Assembly: GCA_022822085.1 (NCBI GenBank)
Contig: JAJECK010000113.1
Location: 24,506 to 88,505 of the forward strand
DNA length: 64,000 bases
Direction of reading: 5' to 3'
From: Candidatus Poribacteria bacterium
GTDB lineage: Bacteria > Poribacteria > WGA-4E > WGA-3G
The position numbers were made by a program, and so were the translations under genes. The notes beneath the pieces are model-generated. The model did no database searches. It was not told the DNA's origin and saw only the letters and a list, made by a program, of their open reading frames with translations. The stretch's first letter is position 1; the number at the start of each line of letters is the position of its first letter. Below, in pieces: positions 26,459 through 36,216 of the stretch.

Positions 26459-27472
26459 TTAATCTACTTCTTGTGGTTCAACTTTTTCTAATAACTGTGA
26501 AATAATGTCAAGGCTGGTAATTCCATCTGCTTCAGCATTGAAATTGGTCAAGATTCTATGTCGTAAGACAGGTTTTGCGACTGCTTTGATGTCATCGTAA
26601 CTGACATGATAGCGACCGTGCATAATAGCGCGTGCCTTTGCACCTAACACAAGATATTGCGATGCTCGCGGTCCGGCACCCCAATTGACCCAATCCTTGA
26701 TAAAATCAGGGGCATCCGGATGTGACGGTCGTGTATTTAGACTGAGTTCAACAGCGTAATCTACCATCGCGTCAGCAATGGGGACTTTCCGCACAATCTG
26801 TTGCAATTTGAGCACTTCTTCACCTGAGATTACCGCTCCTATATCCGGTTCATAAGCTGAGGTAGTTGTTAAAACAATCTCTTTTTCCTCAGATTTCTCT
26901 GGATAATCAATATAAATATTGAACATAAAACGGTCAAGTTGTGCTTCAGGTAGTGGATATGTACCTTCCTGTTCAATTGGATTTTGTGTGGCTAGGACAA
27001 AGAAAGGCAGTTCTAATGCATAAGTATTTCCCCCGGCAGTTACTTTATACTCTTGCATGGCTTGTAAGAGTGCCGCTTGTGTTTTGGGTGGTGTTCGGTT
27101 GATCTCATCTGCCAGAACAACATTGGCAAAAACAGGTCCCTTAATAAAGCGGAATGCCCGTTTTCCTGTATTTACTTCTTCCTCTATTATATCCGTGCCA
27201 ATGATATCAGATGGCATGAGGTCGGGCGTGAATTGTATGCGATTGAACGGGAGTTCAAGTATTTTTGCAAATGTGCTGATAAGCAGTGTTTTCGCTAAAC
27301 CCGGAACACCTACGAGGAGGCAATGCCCTTGTGAAAAGAGGGCAATAAGAAGTTGATCAATAACATCACTTTGTCCGATAATTCTTTTTTTTAGTTCAGT
27401 CAATATGTTTTCACGAGCAGATTTAAGGAACTCGGCCGCTTCTAAATCTGTTTCAATTGGAGTAGTTTCCAT
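26459..27472 (-). CDS. MoxR family AAA+ ATPase
   Basis: MoxR ATPases act as chaperones in assembling metalloenzymes and envelope complexes. The 337-residue protein has Walker A GVPGLAKT, Walker B VVLADEINRTPPKTQAALLQ, the conserved TQNPIEQEGTYPLPEAQLDR and the C-terminal lid. The frame opens at a TTG at 27517, but GGAAGGA stands right before the ATG at 27472 (start METTPIETD), so that start is preferred. No DUF58 or VWA partner lies next to it; the small gene downstream and the GHMP kinase upstream are on the same strand. Confidence in the family is very high. Confidence 0.94.
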   Translation of the reverse strand: METTPIETDLEAAEFLKSARENILTELKKRIIGQSDVIDQLLIALFSQGHCLLVGVPGLAKTLLISTFAKILELPFNRIQFTPDLMPSDIIGTDIIEEEVNTGKRAFRFIKGPVFANVVLADEINRTPPKTQAALLQAMQEYKVTAGGNTYALELPFFVLATQNPIEQEGTYPLPEAQLDRFMFNIYIDYPEKSEEKEIVLTTTSAYEPDIGAVISGEEVLKLQQIVRKVPIADAMVDYAVELSLNTRPSHPDAPDFIKDWVNWGAGPRASQYLVLGAKARAIMHGRYHVSYDDIKAVAKPVLRHRILTNFNAEADGITSLDIISQLLEKVEPQEVD

Positions 27473-27589
27473 TAATTTTCCTTCCATAATATACAGAATA
27501 ATTCCGGTTGATGACAATGTTTGTAATTGATAACGGTAGATGTTGTGCCGAATAATGTGTGGAATGCTAAGTTTGTAAAACTGGTTGGT

Positions 27590-28642
27590 TTAGTCTTCTC
27601 TCCACATTTGAAGACCTTCAACATCAAAGTTGAAATCAATAATTTGTGTGCCTGCTTCTTCAAGTTTCTGTCGAACGGTATGTTCGCGTGTCGGTTGGCA
27701 GTAGAACAGCAGACAACCGCCACCGCCTGCCCCACATGCTTTTCCACCAATCGCACCGTGCTCTTTTGCAATATTAAAGAGTTTATCAATCTGTTCGTTT
27801 GTTACAGATGAATGAAGTTTTTTCTGATTTGTCCAATTTTCTGTTAATAGTTCACCAAAATCTGTCAAACGTCCTCGAATTAATGCGGTTTTTGTGGATT
27901 CTGCAACTGATTTAAGGTTTTCTAATGCTTTTCTTACCCCAGCTTCACTACTTTTATAAGCTTGCGTGACATTCTGATGTATATTCCCAGAGAGTCGGGA
28001 TTGCCCGGTATAACATAGCACAAGGTTTTTTTCAAGTTCATACCGAATGTGTGCAGGTAGCTTTAAAGGGGATGTTTTTACTTCTTCACCTTTAAATTCC
28101 ATAAAACTAATTCCGCCGATAGCACTCGCGTAATGGTCCTGTTTGCCGCCAAGAATGCCAAGTTCATGACGTTCAATGCTGCTGGCAAGTTCAGCGTACT
28201 GATATGGAAGATACGTTACATCCTTAATTGCACCGAGAACGCCAATTAATGCTACGCCCATTGCTGCTGATGTTCCAAGACCACTTCCCGGTGGGGCGTT
28301 TGATTGCGTAATCAGATCAAAACTACCAATTTGGATTGACATTTGACGTACAGCTGCTTTAACAAGATCAATATTACCGTCATATTCAAGTTGACGGACA
28401 TCTTCAGCTTCAACGAAAGTGTCAAAATCTGCGGAATAGATCCTGATCTTCTTATCCAGAACGCGTTGTGGTTCAACGGAGTCGGGGAAAGTTGTTTGGC
28501 TATCAATTATAAGCGTTGCATAAGCGTATCTATTGATCGCTCCGTTGACAACAAGTCCTTTGGTTTCCTTTGTGAAAAGGGCGACATCACTCCACCCCCC
28601 CGCAAAATCAATACGAACAGGTGCTCTTGATCTGAGTAACAT
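27590..28642 (-). CDS. GHMP kinase, D-glycero-D-manno-heptose 7-phosphate kinase-like
   Basis: The 350-residue sugar kinase has the N-terminal RSRAPVRIDFAGGWSD, the ATP-binding motif PPGSGLGTSAAM, and the C-terminal GKACGAGGGGCLLFYC. RIDFAGGWSD is typical of the HddA/fucokinase branch that phosphorylates heptose 7-phosphate or fucose. The likely role is production of activated sugars for cell-surface glycans. It is on the same strand as the MoxR gene with a 117-bp gap. GGAGAACT precedes the ATG. Substrate cannot be fixed without the neighbouring transferase genes, which are absent here. Confidence 0.88.
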   Translation of the reverse strand: MLLRSRAPVRIDFAGGWSDVALFTKETKGLVVNGAINRYAYATLIIDSQTTFPDSVEPQRVLDKKIRIYSADFDTFVEAEDVRQLEYDGNIDLVKAAVRQMSIQIGSFDLITQSNAPPGSGLGTSAAMGVALIGVLGAIKDVTYLPYQYAELASSIERHELGILGGKQDHYASAIGGISFMEFKGEEVKTSPLKLPAHIRYELEKNLVLCYTGQSRLSGNIHQNVTQAYKSSEAGVRKALENLKSVAESTKTALIRGRLTDFGELLTENWTNQKKLHSSVTNEQIDKLFNIAKEHGAIGGKACGAGGGGCLLFYCQPTREHTVRQKLEEAGTQIIDFNFDVEGLQMWRED

Positions 28643-28873
28643 TATAGTTCTCCTGAAATTAACGCTTTACCATTGCTAGGACCGCCTCCAAAAAATTACT
28701 CAGTAAACGAGTAAAAAAAATGGGGCATATATCAACTATTATGATAGCATGATATCTGAGTAATTTCAATCATATTTCTGGAGAATACAATAGAGTAATA
28801 ATAGTAGACAAGTCTTATCAGGATTGATGATAGATAGGGTTTTATGAGAGGACAGGGAATGAATTGTAAAAAG

Positions 28874-28909
28874 AAAAGTCGTGGCAACGAGAAGTATCCC
28901 ACGACTTTT
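28874..28909 (-). terminator. Rho-independent terminator of the HU gene
   Basis: AAAAGTCGTGG (28874-28884) and CCACGACTTTT (28899-28909) form an 11-bp perfect stem. Read on the minus strand the stem ends in TTTT and is followed by CTTTTT. It lies 24 bp past the stop of the HU gene. Confidence 0.85.
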
Positions 28910-28933
28910 CAGATGTATGCCAAACTACAAGGT

Positions 28934-29218
28934 TTAGGAGACAGCGTCTTTTAGTTTCTTACCAGCTTTGAATGCAGGCACCTTTTTTTTCGGTATTTTC
29001 AGGGGTTCGCCGGTTTGCGGATTGCGTCCTTCTCGGGCGGCACGGGTTCTGACTTCAAACGTACCGAAGCCAATGAGACCAATTGAATTGCCTTTTTTCA
29101 AAGCATCTTGAACGGTAGACGTAAAAGCTTCAACAGCAGCGGCGGCATCTTTCTTAGTAAGATCTGTTTTGTCAGCAACGCTGTTGATGATGTCGTCTTT
29201 CATCAATTTCTTTGCCAT
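28934..29218 (-). CDS. hup: HU family DNA-binding protein
   Basis: The 94-residue protein is a full-length HU/IHF-type histone-like protein that bends and compacts DNA. It has the N-terminal helices ([20 protein letters not shown]), the beta-arm region with [24 protein letters not shown] residues, and the C-terminal helix ([14 protein letters not shown]). GGAAGTTGAATC precedes the ATG and a strong terminator follows, so it is a single-gene transcript. It is probably a chromosomal housekeeping gene. Confidence 0.96.
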   Translation of the reverse strand: MAKKLMKDDIINSVADKTDLTKKDAAAAVEAFTSTVQDALKKGNSIGLIGFGTFEVRTRAAREGRNPQTGEPLKIPKKKVPAFKAGKKLKDAVS

Positions 29219-29750
29219 GATTCAACTTCCTTTTGATAAAGAATATATATTCAGCCAAGCAAAACTCACACTGAAGGATTTGAATTCAAACAAATGATAT
29301 ATTTCGCTTCTGACTGAAAAGTTATATATGATAGAAACTACCCAACTGGTAATCTGACTAATACATATATTAATGTGTAAAGTAAACTTAACATTGTATG
29401 GTTTCTACTAAACAGAACACTACATATAACAAGTATTGTCAACGTACAACTGGATGTTTCAAAACCGTTTAACATTATAGTTTCCACATTCAAAACATCG
29501 GAATCCTATTATGTCTACTACTAATAACGATGTTTTATAAAATTGGTTACCATTAAGGTCGTTTCAACATAGTATTTATCTACATAGACGGAATTTTCAA
29601 CGCTAATTCTTATATGATTTATCAAATTTTAACCGGATTGATTAATATCATACTAATCCTTGTTGTGATAATAAAACAGGTTTGCTTAAGTCTCAACTTT
29701 ATGGTAACATTATTAGATAGTTAGAAAGGTTGACTTTGAGGTAAAATAAG
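29219..29750. other. AT-rich intergenic region between HU and asd
   Basis: This 532-bp stretch separates divergent genes and must hold promoters for both. It is very AT-rich and has no open frame of note, no tRNA and no clear repeat. TTGACT stands 22 bp before the asd ATG with no properly spaced -10. I see nothing else in it. Confidence 0.6.
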
Positions 29751-30752
29751 ATGAATGAGAGTTATCGTGTTGCAATTGTCGGTGCTACAGGGGCAGTTGG
29801 CAACACAATGTTGGAACTATTAGAAGAACGGACTTTTCCTATTCGTAATCTGAAACTGCTGGCATCTCACAGATCAGCAGGTGAAATCTTGACCTTCAAA
29901 GGGGCACATATCGTTATAGAAGAATTGACTCACGATTCTTTTGATGATGTGGATCTTGTCTTTTCATCTGCGGGTGCATCAGTAAGTCGAGAATTTATAC
30001 CGACAGCAGTAGAAAAAGGCGCATTAGTTATTGACAACACAAGTGCTTTCCGTATGGATGCTGACACACCGTTAGTGGTCCCCGAAGTTAATATGGAGGC
30101 AGCACATAAACACAACGGACTTATTGCCAATCCAAACTGTTCAACGATACAGATGATGGTCGCGCTTAAACCGATTTATGATGCGGTGGGTATAAAAAGA
30201 ATTGTTGTCTCGACCTATCAGAGTGTATCCGGTAAGAGTGGGCAGGCTGTCAATGAATTGATCCTACAAACAACTGAAGCTCTGGAAGGCAAACCTATCA
30301 CACTTGACCGATTTCCGCATCAGATGGCATTTAACGTAGCTTTTGATTGGCCCTTTACTGATACAGGTGATAACGAAGAGGAACTGAAGATGGTCAATGA
30401 AACCCATAAGATTCTTTCTGATGATACTATCGGGGTTTCGGCTACAACTGTCCGTGTTCCAGTTTTCTTTGCACATTCAGAATCAATTAATCTTGAGACT
30501 CACGAAAAAATGACACCTACAGAAGCCCATAAGTGTCTATCAGATGCTCCCGGTGTGCAACTGATAGATGATCCAGACAACTATAAGTATCCCATGGCTA
30601 TAGACGTTGCTGGTAAAGATGATGTCCATGTCGGTCGTATCCGTGAAGATGTATCCATTTCAAACGGATTAAATATGTGGGTTGTTGCCGATAATCTTCG
30701 TAAAGGTGCAGCTTTGAATGCTATCCAAATTGCTGAAGAACTCTTACTGTAG
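29751..30752 (+). CDS. asd: Aspartate-semialdehyde dehydrogenase
   Basis: The enzyme reduces aspartyl phosphate to aspartate semialdehyde, the branch point for lysine, threonine, methionine and diaminopimelate. The 333-residue protein has the NADP-binding VGATGAVGNTMLELL, the catalytic Cys 130 in ANPNCSTIQM, and the conserved TYQSVSGKSGQAVNEL segment. The C-terminal GRIREDVSISNGLNMWVVAD is typical of the short bacterial class. It is followed 30 bp later by the methylthioribose kinase gene, which links it to methionine metabolism. Confidence 0.96.
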   Translation: MNESYRVAIVGATGAVGNTMLELLEERTFPIRNLKLLASHRSAGEILTFKGAHIVIEELTHDSFDDVDLVFSSAGASVSREFIPTAVEKGALVIDNTSAFRMDADTPLVVPEVNMEAAHKHNGLIANPNCSTIQMMVALKPIYDAVGIKRIVVSTYQSVSGKSGQAVNELILQTTEALEGKPITLDRFPHQMAFNVAFDWPFTDTGDNEEELKMVNETHKILSDDTIGVSATTVRVPVFFAHSESINLETHEKMTPTEAHKCLSDAPGVQLIDDPDNYKYPMAIDVAGKDDVHVGRIREDVSISNGLNMWVVADNLRKGAALNAIQIAEELLL

Positions 30753-30782
30753 ATAAAGACTTCTTGTGGATTGTTCTTATCA

Positions 30783-31919
30783 ATGATGGAACTAAATAGA
30801 GAGACCATCCCTCAATATCTTCGCGACCGGCAAGGTGAGATAAGTTTTTTTGATACGGATGTAGAACTGCTTTCTGATGAGATCGGCGACGGAAATCTCA
30901 ACTTTGTCTATCGGGTTACTGATAAAACTAATTCGGAACGTTCACTTGTCCTGAAGCAAGCACCACCGTATATCAAAATACTGGGACCTGACTACCCATT
31001 GCCATCCGAACGATTGACTTATGAGTCGCGATCACTTGAAGTCTATAACCAATTTGCCAGTGAATCGGTACCAACACTTTACTATTTTGACAGTGACGCT
31101 GCCGTGATTGTAATGGAAGATTTACGCGGGTACCGTTTATTGCGTGATGATCTCATTATAGGAAAAGTTAATCAATCAGTCCCTGAACAAATTGGCAGGT
31201 TTATGGGGTGTGTGCATAGCCAGACCTACACCAAAAACCTCGACGAAACTCTTGTAAATAAGTACCAAAAAGACTTTGCTAACACCGTAATGCAGTCTAT
31301 AACTGCGGATTATGTTTTCACTTTTCCGTTTACCGAACACGAAACAAATTACTATACAGAAGGTTTAGAAGGAGAGGTCAACCAACTGAAATCTGACCTA
31401 CAATTCTTAGAGCAGGTAGATGAACTTAAGAACATTTTTCTAACAGTACAGCGTGGGTTGACGCACGGGGATCTCCATACAGGCAGCATCATGGTTAGTG
31501 ACGAAACTGCCAAAGTCATTGATTCAGAGTTTGCTTTTTACGGTCCCGTTGGATTTGATGTTGGTTTATTCTGGGCAAATTATGTCTTATCTTATTTTTC
31601 CCATATAGATAACATCAAGGTGCAGTCAAAAATAAAAACAGCCATAATTCAGACATGGAAAACTTACACAGAACAATTTAAGATGGATTCGGCGTTAAAG
31701 TCTCGTACCTTACAAATTATCTTCCACGAATCTGTAGGATTTACAGGATTGGAAATGTTGAGACGGATAATAGGTGCAGCGCATGTCAAGGATATTGAGA
31801 ACATAGAGGATATACATCAAAAATTGTGTGTAGAAACCGCTGTGCTGGAATTTGGAAAGATTCTCATAAAAGAACGACATAAAATCACTACTGTTGATGA
31901 AATGGTAGATTTATTGTAA
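30783..31919 (+). CDS. mtnK: S-methyl-5-thioribose kinase
   Basis: MtnK phosphorylates 5-methylthioribose in the methionine salvage pathway. The protein has the family start (ETIPQYLRDR), the nucleotide-loop segment IGDGNLNFVYRV near residues 30-41, and VMEDLRGYRLLRDDLI. The kinase loop LTHGDLHTGSIMV and the metal-binding VIDSEFAFYGPVGFDVG follow. The reading frame opens at a TTG at 30771, but the ATG pair at 30783/30786 is the better start. It lies directly after asd on the same strand. The other salvage genes (mtnA, mtnN) are not in the window. Confidence 0.92.
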   Translation: MMELNRETIPQYLRDRQGEISFFDTDVELLSDEIGDGNLNFVYRVTDKTNSERSLVLKQAPPYIKILGPDYPLPSERLTYESRSLEVYNQFASESVPTLYYFDSDAAVIVMEDLRGYRLLRDDLIIGKVNQSVPEQIGRFMGCVHSQTYTKNLDETLVNKYQKDFANTVMQSITADYVFTFPFTEHETNYYTEGLEGEVNQLKSDLQFLEQVDELKNIFLTVQRGLTHGDLHTGSIMVSDETAKVIDSEFAFYGPVGFDVGLFWANYVLSYFSHIDNIKVQSKIKTAIIQTWKTYTEQFKMDSALKSRTLQIIFHESVGFTGLEMLRRIIGAAHVKDIENIEDIHQKLCVETAVLEFGKILIKERHKITTVDEMVDLL

Positions 31920-31975
31920 CATGATATTCATAGTTTACAGTAAATAAACAGAATAAATGAATAGCAACAAAACCT

Positions 31976-32839
31976 ATGAGAGACTATTACGAAATTCTCG
32001 GTGTTAACCGAGATGCATCATCAGAAGAGATAAAGAAAGCCTATCGCAGATTGGCAGTCAAGTATCACCCCGATAAAAACCCTGATGACAAAGCTGCTGA
32101 AGAAAGATTTAAAGAAGCATCCAACGCTTATTCAGTGCTGTCTGACCCAGATAAACGACGTGCCTATGATACGCGTGGTCATGCTGGTGTGCACGGCATG
32201 GGATTTGAGGGATTTACAAATGTAAATGACATCTTTACTCACATCAACTTGAACGACATTCTTGGGCGTGCCGGTTACGGTGGATTTGGCGATGCATTCG
32301 GGGATGTCTTTGGACCACAACACCGCACGACTCGTACATACCGTGGACGTGACCACCGCATAAACCTAACTATTCCTTTTGAGGATTCTGTTCTTGGTGC
32401 AAAGAAAGAGGTTACGATACAAGGAAGAAATATTACTATTAAGATTCCACCCGGAATTAAAGATGGTCAGACATTACGGGTTCGTGGACAAGGAGAATCA
32501 ATCGGGGCGGGACCATCAGGGGACTTGATGGTCAAAATATCCGTTCAACCCCATCCCACCATATCAAGAGACGGACTTGATTTGGTAACCGAGGCAAAGG
32601 TATCTATGACAACCGCAGCTTTAGGTGGCACTGCCAGAGTACAAACACTCTCAGGAAATGTGGATCTCAAAATACCTTCAGGCGCACAACCAGGGCAGCA
32701 GTTACGAATCCGCGGGCAGGGGATCGTTGATCCCGCTGGACGCAACGGTGATTTGCGTGTTCGACTTGTTGTGGAAATTCCCAAATCTTTGACACGAAAA
32801 CAGAGGGATTTGCTAAAACAACTTGCGAAGACGTTATGA
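31976..32839 (+). CDS. DnaJ-class co-chaperone (CbpA-like, no zinc fingers)
   Basis: The 287-residue protein has a complete J domain (residues 1-66, with the HPD tripeptide in KYHPDKN), a short glycine-rich region, and the two C-terminal substrate-binding domains ([20 protein letters not shown] and [19 protein letters not shown]). There are no CXXCXGXG repeats, so it is of the CbpA/type II class that stimulates DnaK. Its last codons overlap the next gene by 4 bp, so an Rpn-like protein is translationally coupled to it, an unusual neighbour. Confidence 0.93.
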   Translation: MRDYYEILGVNRDASSEEIKKAYRRLAVKYHPDKNPDDKAAEERFKEASNAYSVLSDPDKRRAYDTRGHAGVHGMGFEGFTNVNDIFTHINLNDILGRAGYGGFGDAFGDVFGPQHRTTRTYRGRDHRINLTIPFEDSVLGAKKEVTIQGRNITIKIPPGIKDGQTLRVRGQGESIGAGPSGDLMVKISVQPHPTISRDGLDLVTEAKVSMTTAALGGTARVQTLSGNVDLKIPSGAQPGQQLRIRGQGIVDPAGRNGDLRVRLVVEIPKSLTRKQRDLLKQLAKTL

Positions 32840-33807
32840 CAAAAGAACATTCGGAACTTGATGACACACCACAGTTGAGTGGGCAATTTGATATTGTTTC
32901 TAAACAGATTATTCGTAATAGTCCAGATGAATGTATCCAATTTTACCTTGGAACACCGGACGCACAGGTGATTAAAGTTTTAGATACCGAGCAACCCGTC
33001 GTCAAATGGTATCGTGCAGATAGTTTTATACATGCAAACGTTCATGGTCAAGAAGCCATCGTACATTTGGAGTTTCAGACGCACGATAGCAAAGAGATAC
33101 CGATGCCGTACCGAGTGGCAGGTTATGCGGGTTTAGGGATACGGATGTATCAATTACCTATCTATTCACACGTGATTTACCTGCATCCAAATGCTGGACT
33201 GAACGATCCAGGGGAATACGTGCAAAATATATCGGGGTATAAAATAAACATAAAATATAAGGTCATAAGACTTTGTGAAATAGAAGGACAAGCCATTTTA
33301 GATGCCAGACTAAAAGGACTCATTCCATTTACACCATTGATGAAACCACCATCGGAAATGGAACCTGAGCAATGGCTGCGGGAATGTGTTAAGATAGCTG
33401 ATTCAATTCCGATGGACGAACCGGATAAACCTGATTTTCTTTCAAACATTGCAATCTTGGGTGGTATAATTTTAGACTATGAAACTATTCGTAAAATCAT
33501 AACGGAGGAAACTATGTACGCATCATCAGTCATTCAGCACTGGACAGAACAAGGTCGTGAACAAGGTCGTGAAGAGGGGCTTGAACAAGGTCGTGAAGAG
33601 GGACTTGAACAAGGTGGGAGAAATGAGGCACTTGAATCTCTGATAGAAATATTGGAATTCCGTTTTCCACCTGATGAAGCGCAACACCTAATACCTATAC
33701 TTGAGAACATAGAAGAACTGCAGCAACTCAGGCAACTGCGGCACAACGCACTTCAGGTATCAAGCCTTGATGAATTTAGAAGTATTTTGTCATCAAACGG
33801 GAGTTGA
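32836..33807 (+). CDS. Rpn/DUF4351-like PD-(D/E)XK protein with a repeated charged tail
   Basis: The 323-residue protein has an N-terminal nuclease-like core ([10 protein letters not shown], then [20 protein letters not shown], where the Glu of the LEFQ segment fits the D/ExK signature, and [10 protein letters not shown]). This is the recombination-promoting nuclease/transposase-like family that is abundant in cyanobacteria and Poribacteria. A coiled tail follows, with [15 protein letters not shown] repeats and a leucine-rich end. Its ATG overlaps the dnaJ-like stop. The 300 bp coding for the tail are repeated twice more downstream. Function in the host is unclear; the family may be domesticated mobile nuclease. 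Confidence 0.78.
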   Translation: MTKEHSELDDTPQLSGQFDIVSKQIIRNSPDECIQFYLGTPDAQVIKVLDTEQPVVKWYRADSFIHANVHGQEAIVHLEFQTHDSKEIPMPYRVAGYAGLGIRMYQLPIYSHVIYLHPNAGLNDPGEYVQNISGYKINIKYKVIRLCEIEGQAILDARLKGLIPFTPLMKPPSEMEPEQWLRECVKIADSIPMDEPDKPDFLSNIAILGGIILDYETIRKIITEETMYASSVIQHWTEQGREQGREEGLEQGREEGLEQGGRNEALESLIEILEFRFPPDEAQHLIPILENIEELQQLRQLRHNALQVSSLDEFRSILSSNGS

Positions 33808-33825
33808 ACCGTTACGCGTGAAACT

Positions 33826-34098
33826 ATGTACGAATCATCAGTCATACAGCACTTTATAGAACAAGGTAAAAAGAAAGGCATTAAGAAAGGTTTTGAACAA
33901 GGTCTTAAACAAGGTAAAAAGAAAGTGGCACTTGAAGTTCTGATAGAAATATTGGAATTCCGTTTTCCACTCAATAAAGTACAACCGCTAAAACCTATTC
34001 TTGAGAGCATTGAAGAACTGCATCAACTCAGGCAGCTACGGCAACATGCACTTCAAGTGTCAAGTCTTGATGAATTTAGAAGTATTTTGTCATCATAA
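33826..34098 (+). CDS. Free-standing copy of the Rpn-like tail, 90 residues
   Basis: This open frame is a duplicate of the last third of the upstream Rpn-like protein, beginning MYESSVIQHFIEQGKKKG and ending [12 protein letters not shown]. It has lost the nuclease core. The repeat includes an ATG at the same place as the Met in the full protein, so the unit could be translated alone. There is no clear ribosome binding site. It may be a decaying duplicate or a short regulatory or scaffold peptide that pairs with the parent through the coiled tail. Confidence 0.5.
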   Translation: MYESSVIQHFIEQGKKKGIKKGFEQGLKQGKKKVALEVLIEILEFRFPLNKVQPLKPILESIEELHQLRQLRQHALQVSSLDEFRSILSS

Positions 34099-34125
34099 GG
34101 GAATTGAACCGTTAAACATGAAACT

Positions 34126-34362
34126 ATGTACGCATCATCAGTCATACAGCACTGGACAGAACAAGGTATTGAACAAGGTGAGAGAAAAGGAGTTCTTGAA
34201 TCACTCATAAATATATTAGAATTCCATTTTTCACCCGATGAAGTGCAGCCGCTAAAACCTATTCTTGAAAGCATTGAAGAACTGCAGCAACTCAAGCAAC
34301 TACGCAACCACGCACTTCAGGTATCAAATCTTGATGAATTTAGACGTATTTTGTCATCATAA
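34126..34362 (+). CDS. Free-standing copy of the Rpn-like tail, 78 residues
   Basis: The third copy begins [20 protein letters not shown] and ends SNLDEFRRILSS. Its charged spacer is shorter than in the first copy. It again lacks the nuclease core and a clear ribosome binding site. The unbroken frames of both extra copies suggest either recent duplication or some selection. It ends 30 bp before the aminotransferase gene. Confidence 0.5.
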   Translation: MYASSVIQHWTEQGIEQGERKGVLESLINILEFHFSPDEVQPLKPILESIEELQQLKQLRNHALQVSNLDEFRRILSS

Positions 34363-34392
34363 GGGAACAATAAATAAAGAGAAGGAGAATTA

Positions 34393-35580
34393 ATGATTTC
34401 ACTATCACAACGGAGTCAAAACGTAACACCATCATCAACCTTAGCCATCACCGCAAAAATCAACGCGATGATTGCCGATGGCGTAGATGTCGTCAAATTC
34501 GGAGCAGGTGAACCCGATTTTGACACACCCGACTACATCAAAGCTGCCGCAATAGAGGCACTTGATGCAGGCTTTACCAAATACACACCCGTTCCAGGTA
34601 TTCCCGAACTACGGGAAGCAATCGTAGAGAAATTTCAGAACGACAACGGATTGAGTTATACTACCTCTCAGGTCATAGTTTCCTGCGGTGCAAAGCACAC
34701 ACTCTATAACATCATGCAAGCGATATGTGATCCAGGCGACGAGGTAATCTTTGCTGCTCCCTATTGGGTGAGTTATCCGCAACAGATGAAATTGGCAGGC
34801 GCGGTCCCAACCGTCATTGAAACAACAGCCGAGCAGAACTTCTGCATGCAACCCGATCAGGTAGAGGCAGCGATAACATCAAAAACGAAAGCAATCCTCA
34901 TCAACAGCCCGAGCAATCCCACAGGCACAACCTACGATGTTGAAACACTCAAGCAGATTGCCGCACTCGCCGTTGAAAATCAGATATACCTTATCTCTGA
35001 TGAAATCTATGAAGCACTGCTATACGATGGTGCGACACACCAGAGTCCTGCTTCCTTCAACGAGGAAACGAAAGCGATTACCTTTGTCGTGAACGGAGTG
35101 TCAAAAGCCTATTCTATGACGGGATGGCGTATCGGATATACTGCAGGGCCCGAAGATGCGATTTCAGCGATGTCACGCATACAATCGCACAGCACATCAA
35201 ATCCTACCTCAATTGCACAGAAAGGTGCAGTTGCCGCACTAAAAGAACCGCAGGATGCCGTTGAAGAGATGCGTAAGGCATTTGAAGAACGACGCGATGT
35301 TATCTGTCAACGTTTTGATGAGATCGACGGTGTGAGTTATGTGAAACCGCAAGGTGCATTTTATATATTCCCGGATTTTTCTGAACACTACGGCAGAACA
35401 CTTGACGGTAAAAAGATTGAAGGTTCAATGGACATAACCGATTATTTACTTGGTTCAGCAGGTGTCGGTGTTGTGCCGGGTGATGGCTTCGGTGCGGACA
35501 AGAATTTGAGGCTATCCTTCGCTACTTCTCTGACAGAAATTAATCGTGGATTAGATCGCATTAAAAAGGCGTTGCAGTAG
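34393..35580 (+). CDS. aspC: Aspartate aminotransferase (class I, PLP-dependent)
   Basis: The enzyme exchanges the amino group between aspartate and 2-oxoglutarate. The 395-residue protein is the standard length of the thermophile-type Ib aspartate aminotransferases: KFGAGEPDFDTPDYIK at residues 35-50, the NSPSNPTGTTY loop at 171-181, and the PLP lysine 238 in VNGVSKAYSMTGWRIGY. The substrate-binding Arg lies in LRLSFATS near the end. AAGGAG precedes the ATG. The 150 bp after it hold no gene. Confidence 0.94.
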   Translation: MISLSQRSQNVTPSSTLAITAKINAMIADGVDVVKFGAGEPDFDTPDYIKAAAIEALDAGFTKYTPVPGIPELREAIVEKFQNDNGLSYTTSQVIVSCGAKHTLYNIMQAICDPGDEVIFAAPYWVSYPQQMKLAGAVPTVIETTAEQNFCMQPDQVEAAITSKTKAILINSPSNPTGTTYDVETLKQIAALAVENQIYLISDEIYEALLYDGATHQSPASFNEETKAITFVVNGVSKAYSMTGWRIGYTAGPEDAISAMSRIQSHSTSNPTSIAQKGAVAALKEPQDAVEEMRKAFEERRDVICQRFDEIDGVSYVKPQGAFYIFPDFSEHYGRTLDGKKIEGSMDITDYLLGSAGVGVVPGDGFGADKNLRLSFATSLTEINRGLDRIKKALQ

Positions 35581-35732
35581 AAATATACTTCTTGTAGGAA
35601 AGGTTTGTAAACCCGATGATGTGAACCCAAAGGGACGCATATTTTTGACAATTGTTTTCTGACATGATAGAATAATTTCATCTATTATCATAGGCAAGAC
35701 AATCTTTGGTGTCATGCTATAATTCATGGATA

Positions 35733-36185
35733 ATGATGTCCAACAATCGGCAATCGCTTAGCATCATATTTGGTGTCCTCTTTGTCCTTTTTGTAGTTTC
35801 TACTGCATTAGGACAACAGTCCGATTCTACGCTTTCACAATCACAATTTATACAAATTATTGATAGGATAGACAAATCTGAAGAGAAATTGCGTGACCAT
35901 ATTGATAAGAAATTTGGTGAGCTTGACAAAAGAATTGATGACATAGAGGAAAAATTTCACGAACTTGATAAAAAGGTTGCAGTTCTAAGATCGGATGTTG
36001 ATAAATTATTTACGATTATAATAGCGATAGCGGTGGCAGTCGGCACTCACCTTCTAATTTTCATCGGTTCACACATTTATACTTATTGGAAAAACAAGAC
36101 TAATATAGTACCGAAAGTTATCTCTAATAATCAATTAGATCAAGATGTTATTTTAAGGCAAGCTTATTACAAAGATAAAACATAA
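35733..36185 (+). CDS. Signal-anchored coiled-coil protein with a C-terminal membrane helix
   Basis: The protein (about 150 residues from the ATG at 35733; an upstream TTG at 35706 is also possible) has an N-terminal hydrophobic segment ending VSTALGQQSD, which looks like a cleavable signal. A charged coiled coil (about residues 50-95, FGELDKRIDDIEEKFHELDK) and a second membrane helix (FTIIIAIAVAVGTHLLIFIG) follow. The C-terminus is polar. No family is recognised; the layout resembles small bitopic coiled-coil proteins of unknown function. Neither start has a strong ribosome binding site. Confidence 0.6.
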   Translation: MMSNNRQSLSIIFGVLFVLFVVSTALGQQSDSTLSQSQFIQIIDRIDKSEEKLRDHIDKKFGELDKRIDDIEEKFHELDKKVAVLRSDVDKLFTIIIAIAVAVGTHLLIFIGSHIYTYWKNKTNIVPKVISNNQLDQDVILRQAYYKDKT

Positions 36186-36216
36186 TCCGATTCTCATCGT
36201 CAAAAGGAATAATCAG

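Larger units (their letters stand above)
33508..34362 (+). repeat. Tandem triplication of the Rpn-like protein tail
   Basis: Three units begin with GAAACTATGTACG (33508), GAAACTATGTACG (33820) and GAAACTATGTACG (34120), spaced 312 and 300 bp. Each encodes MYxSSVIQHxxEQG, then a charged spacer and an ending [12 protein letters not shown] or close. The first unit is the C-terminus of the 323-residue protein; the other two are free-standing. Confidence 0.85.

Noticed and set aside
35601..35640. Short hairpin after the aminotransferase gene as a terminator
   Set aside because: GGTTT/AAACC is only 5 bp with a 2-nt loop and no T-tract follows.
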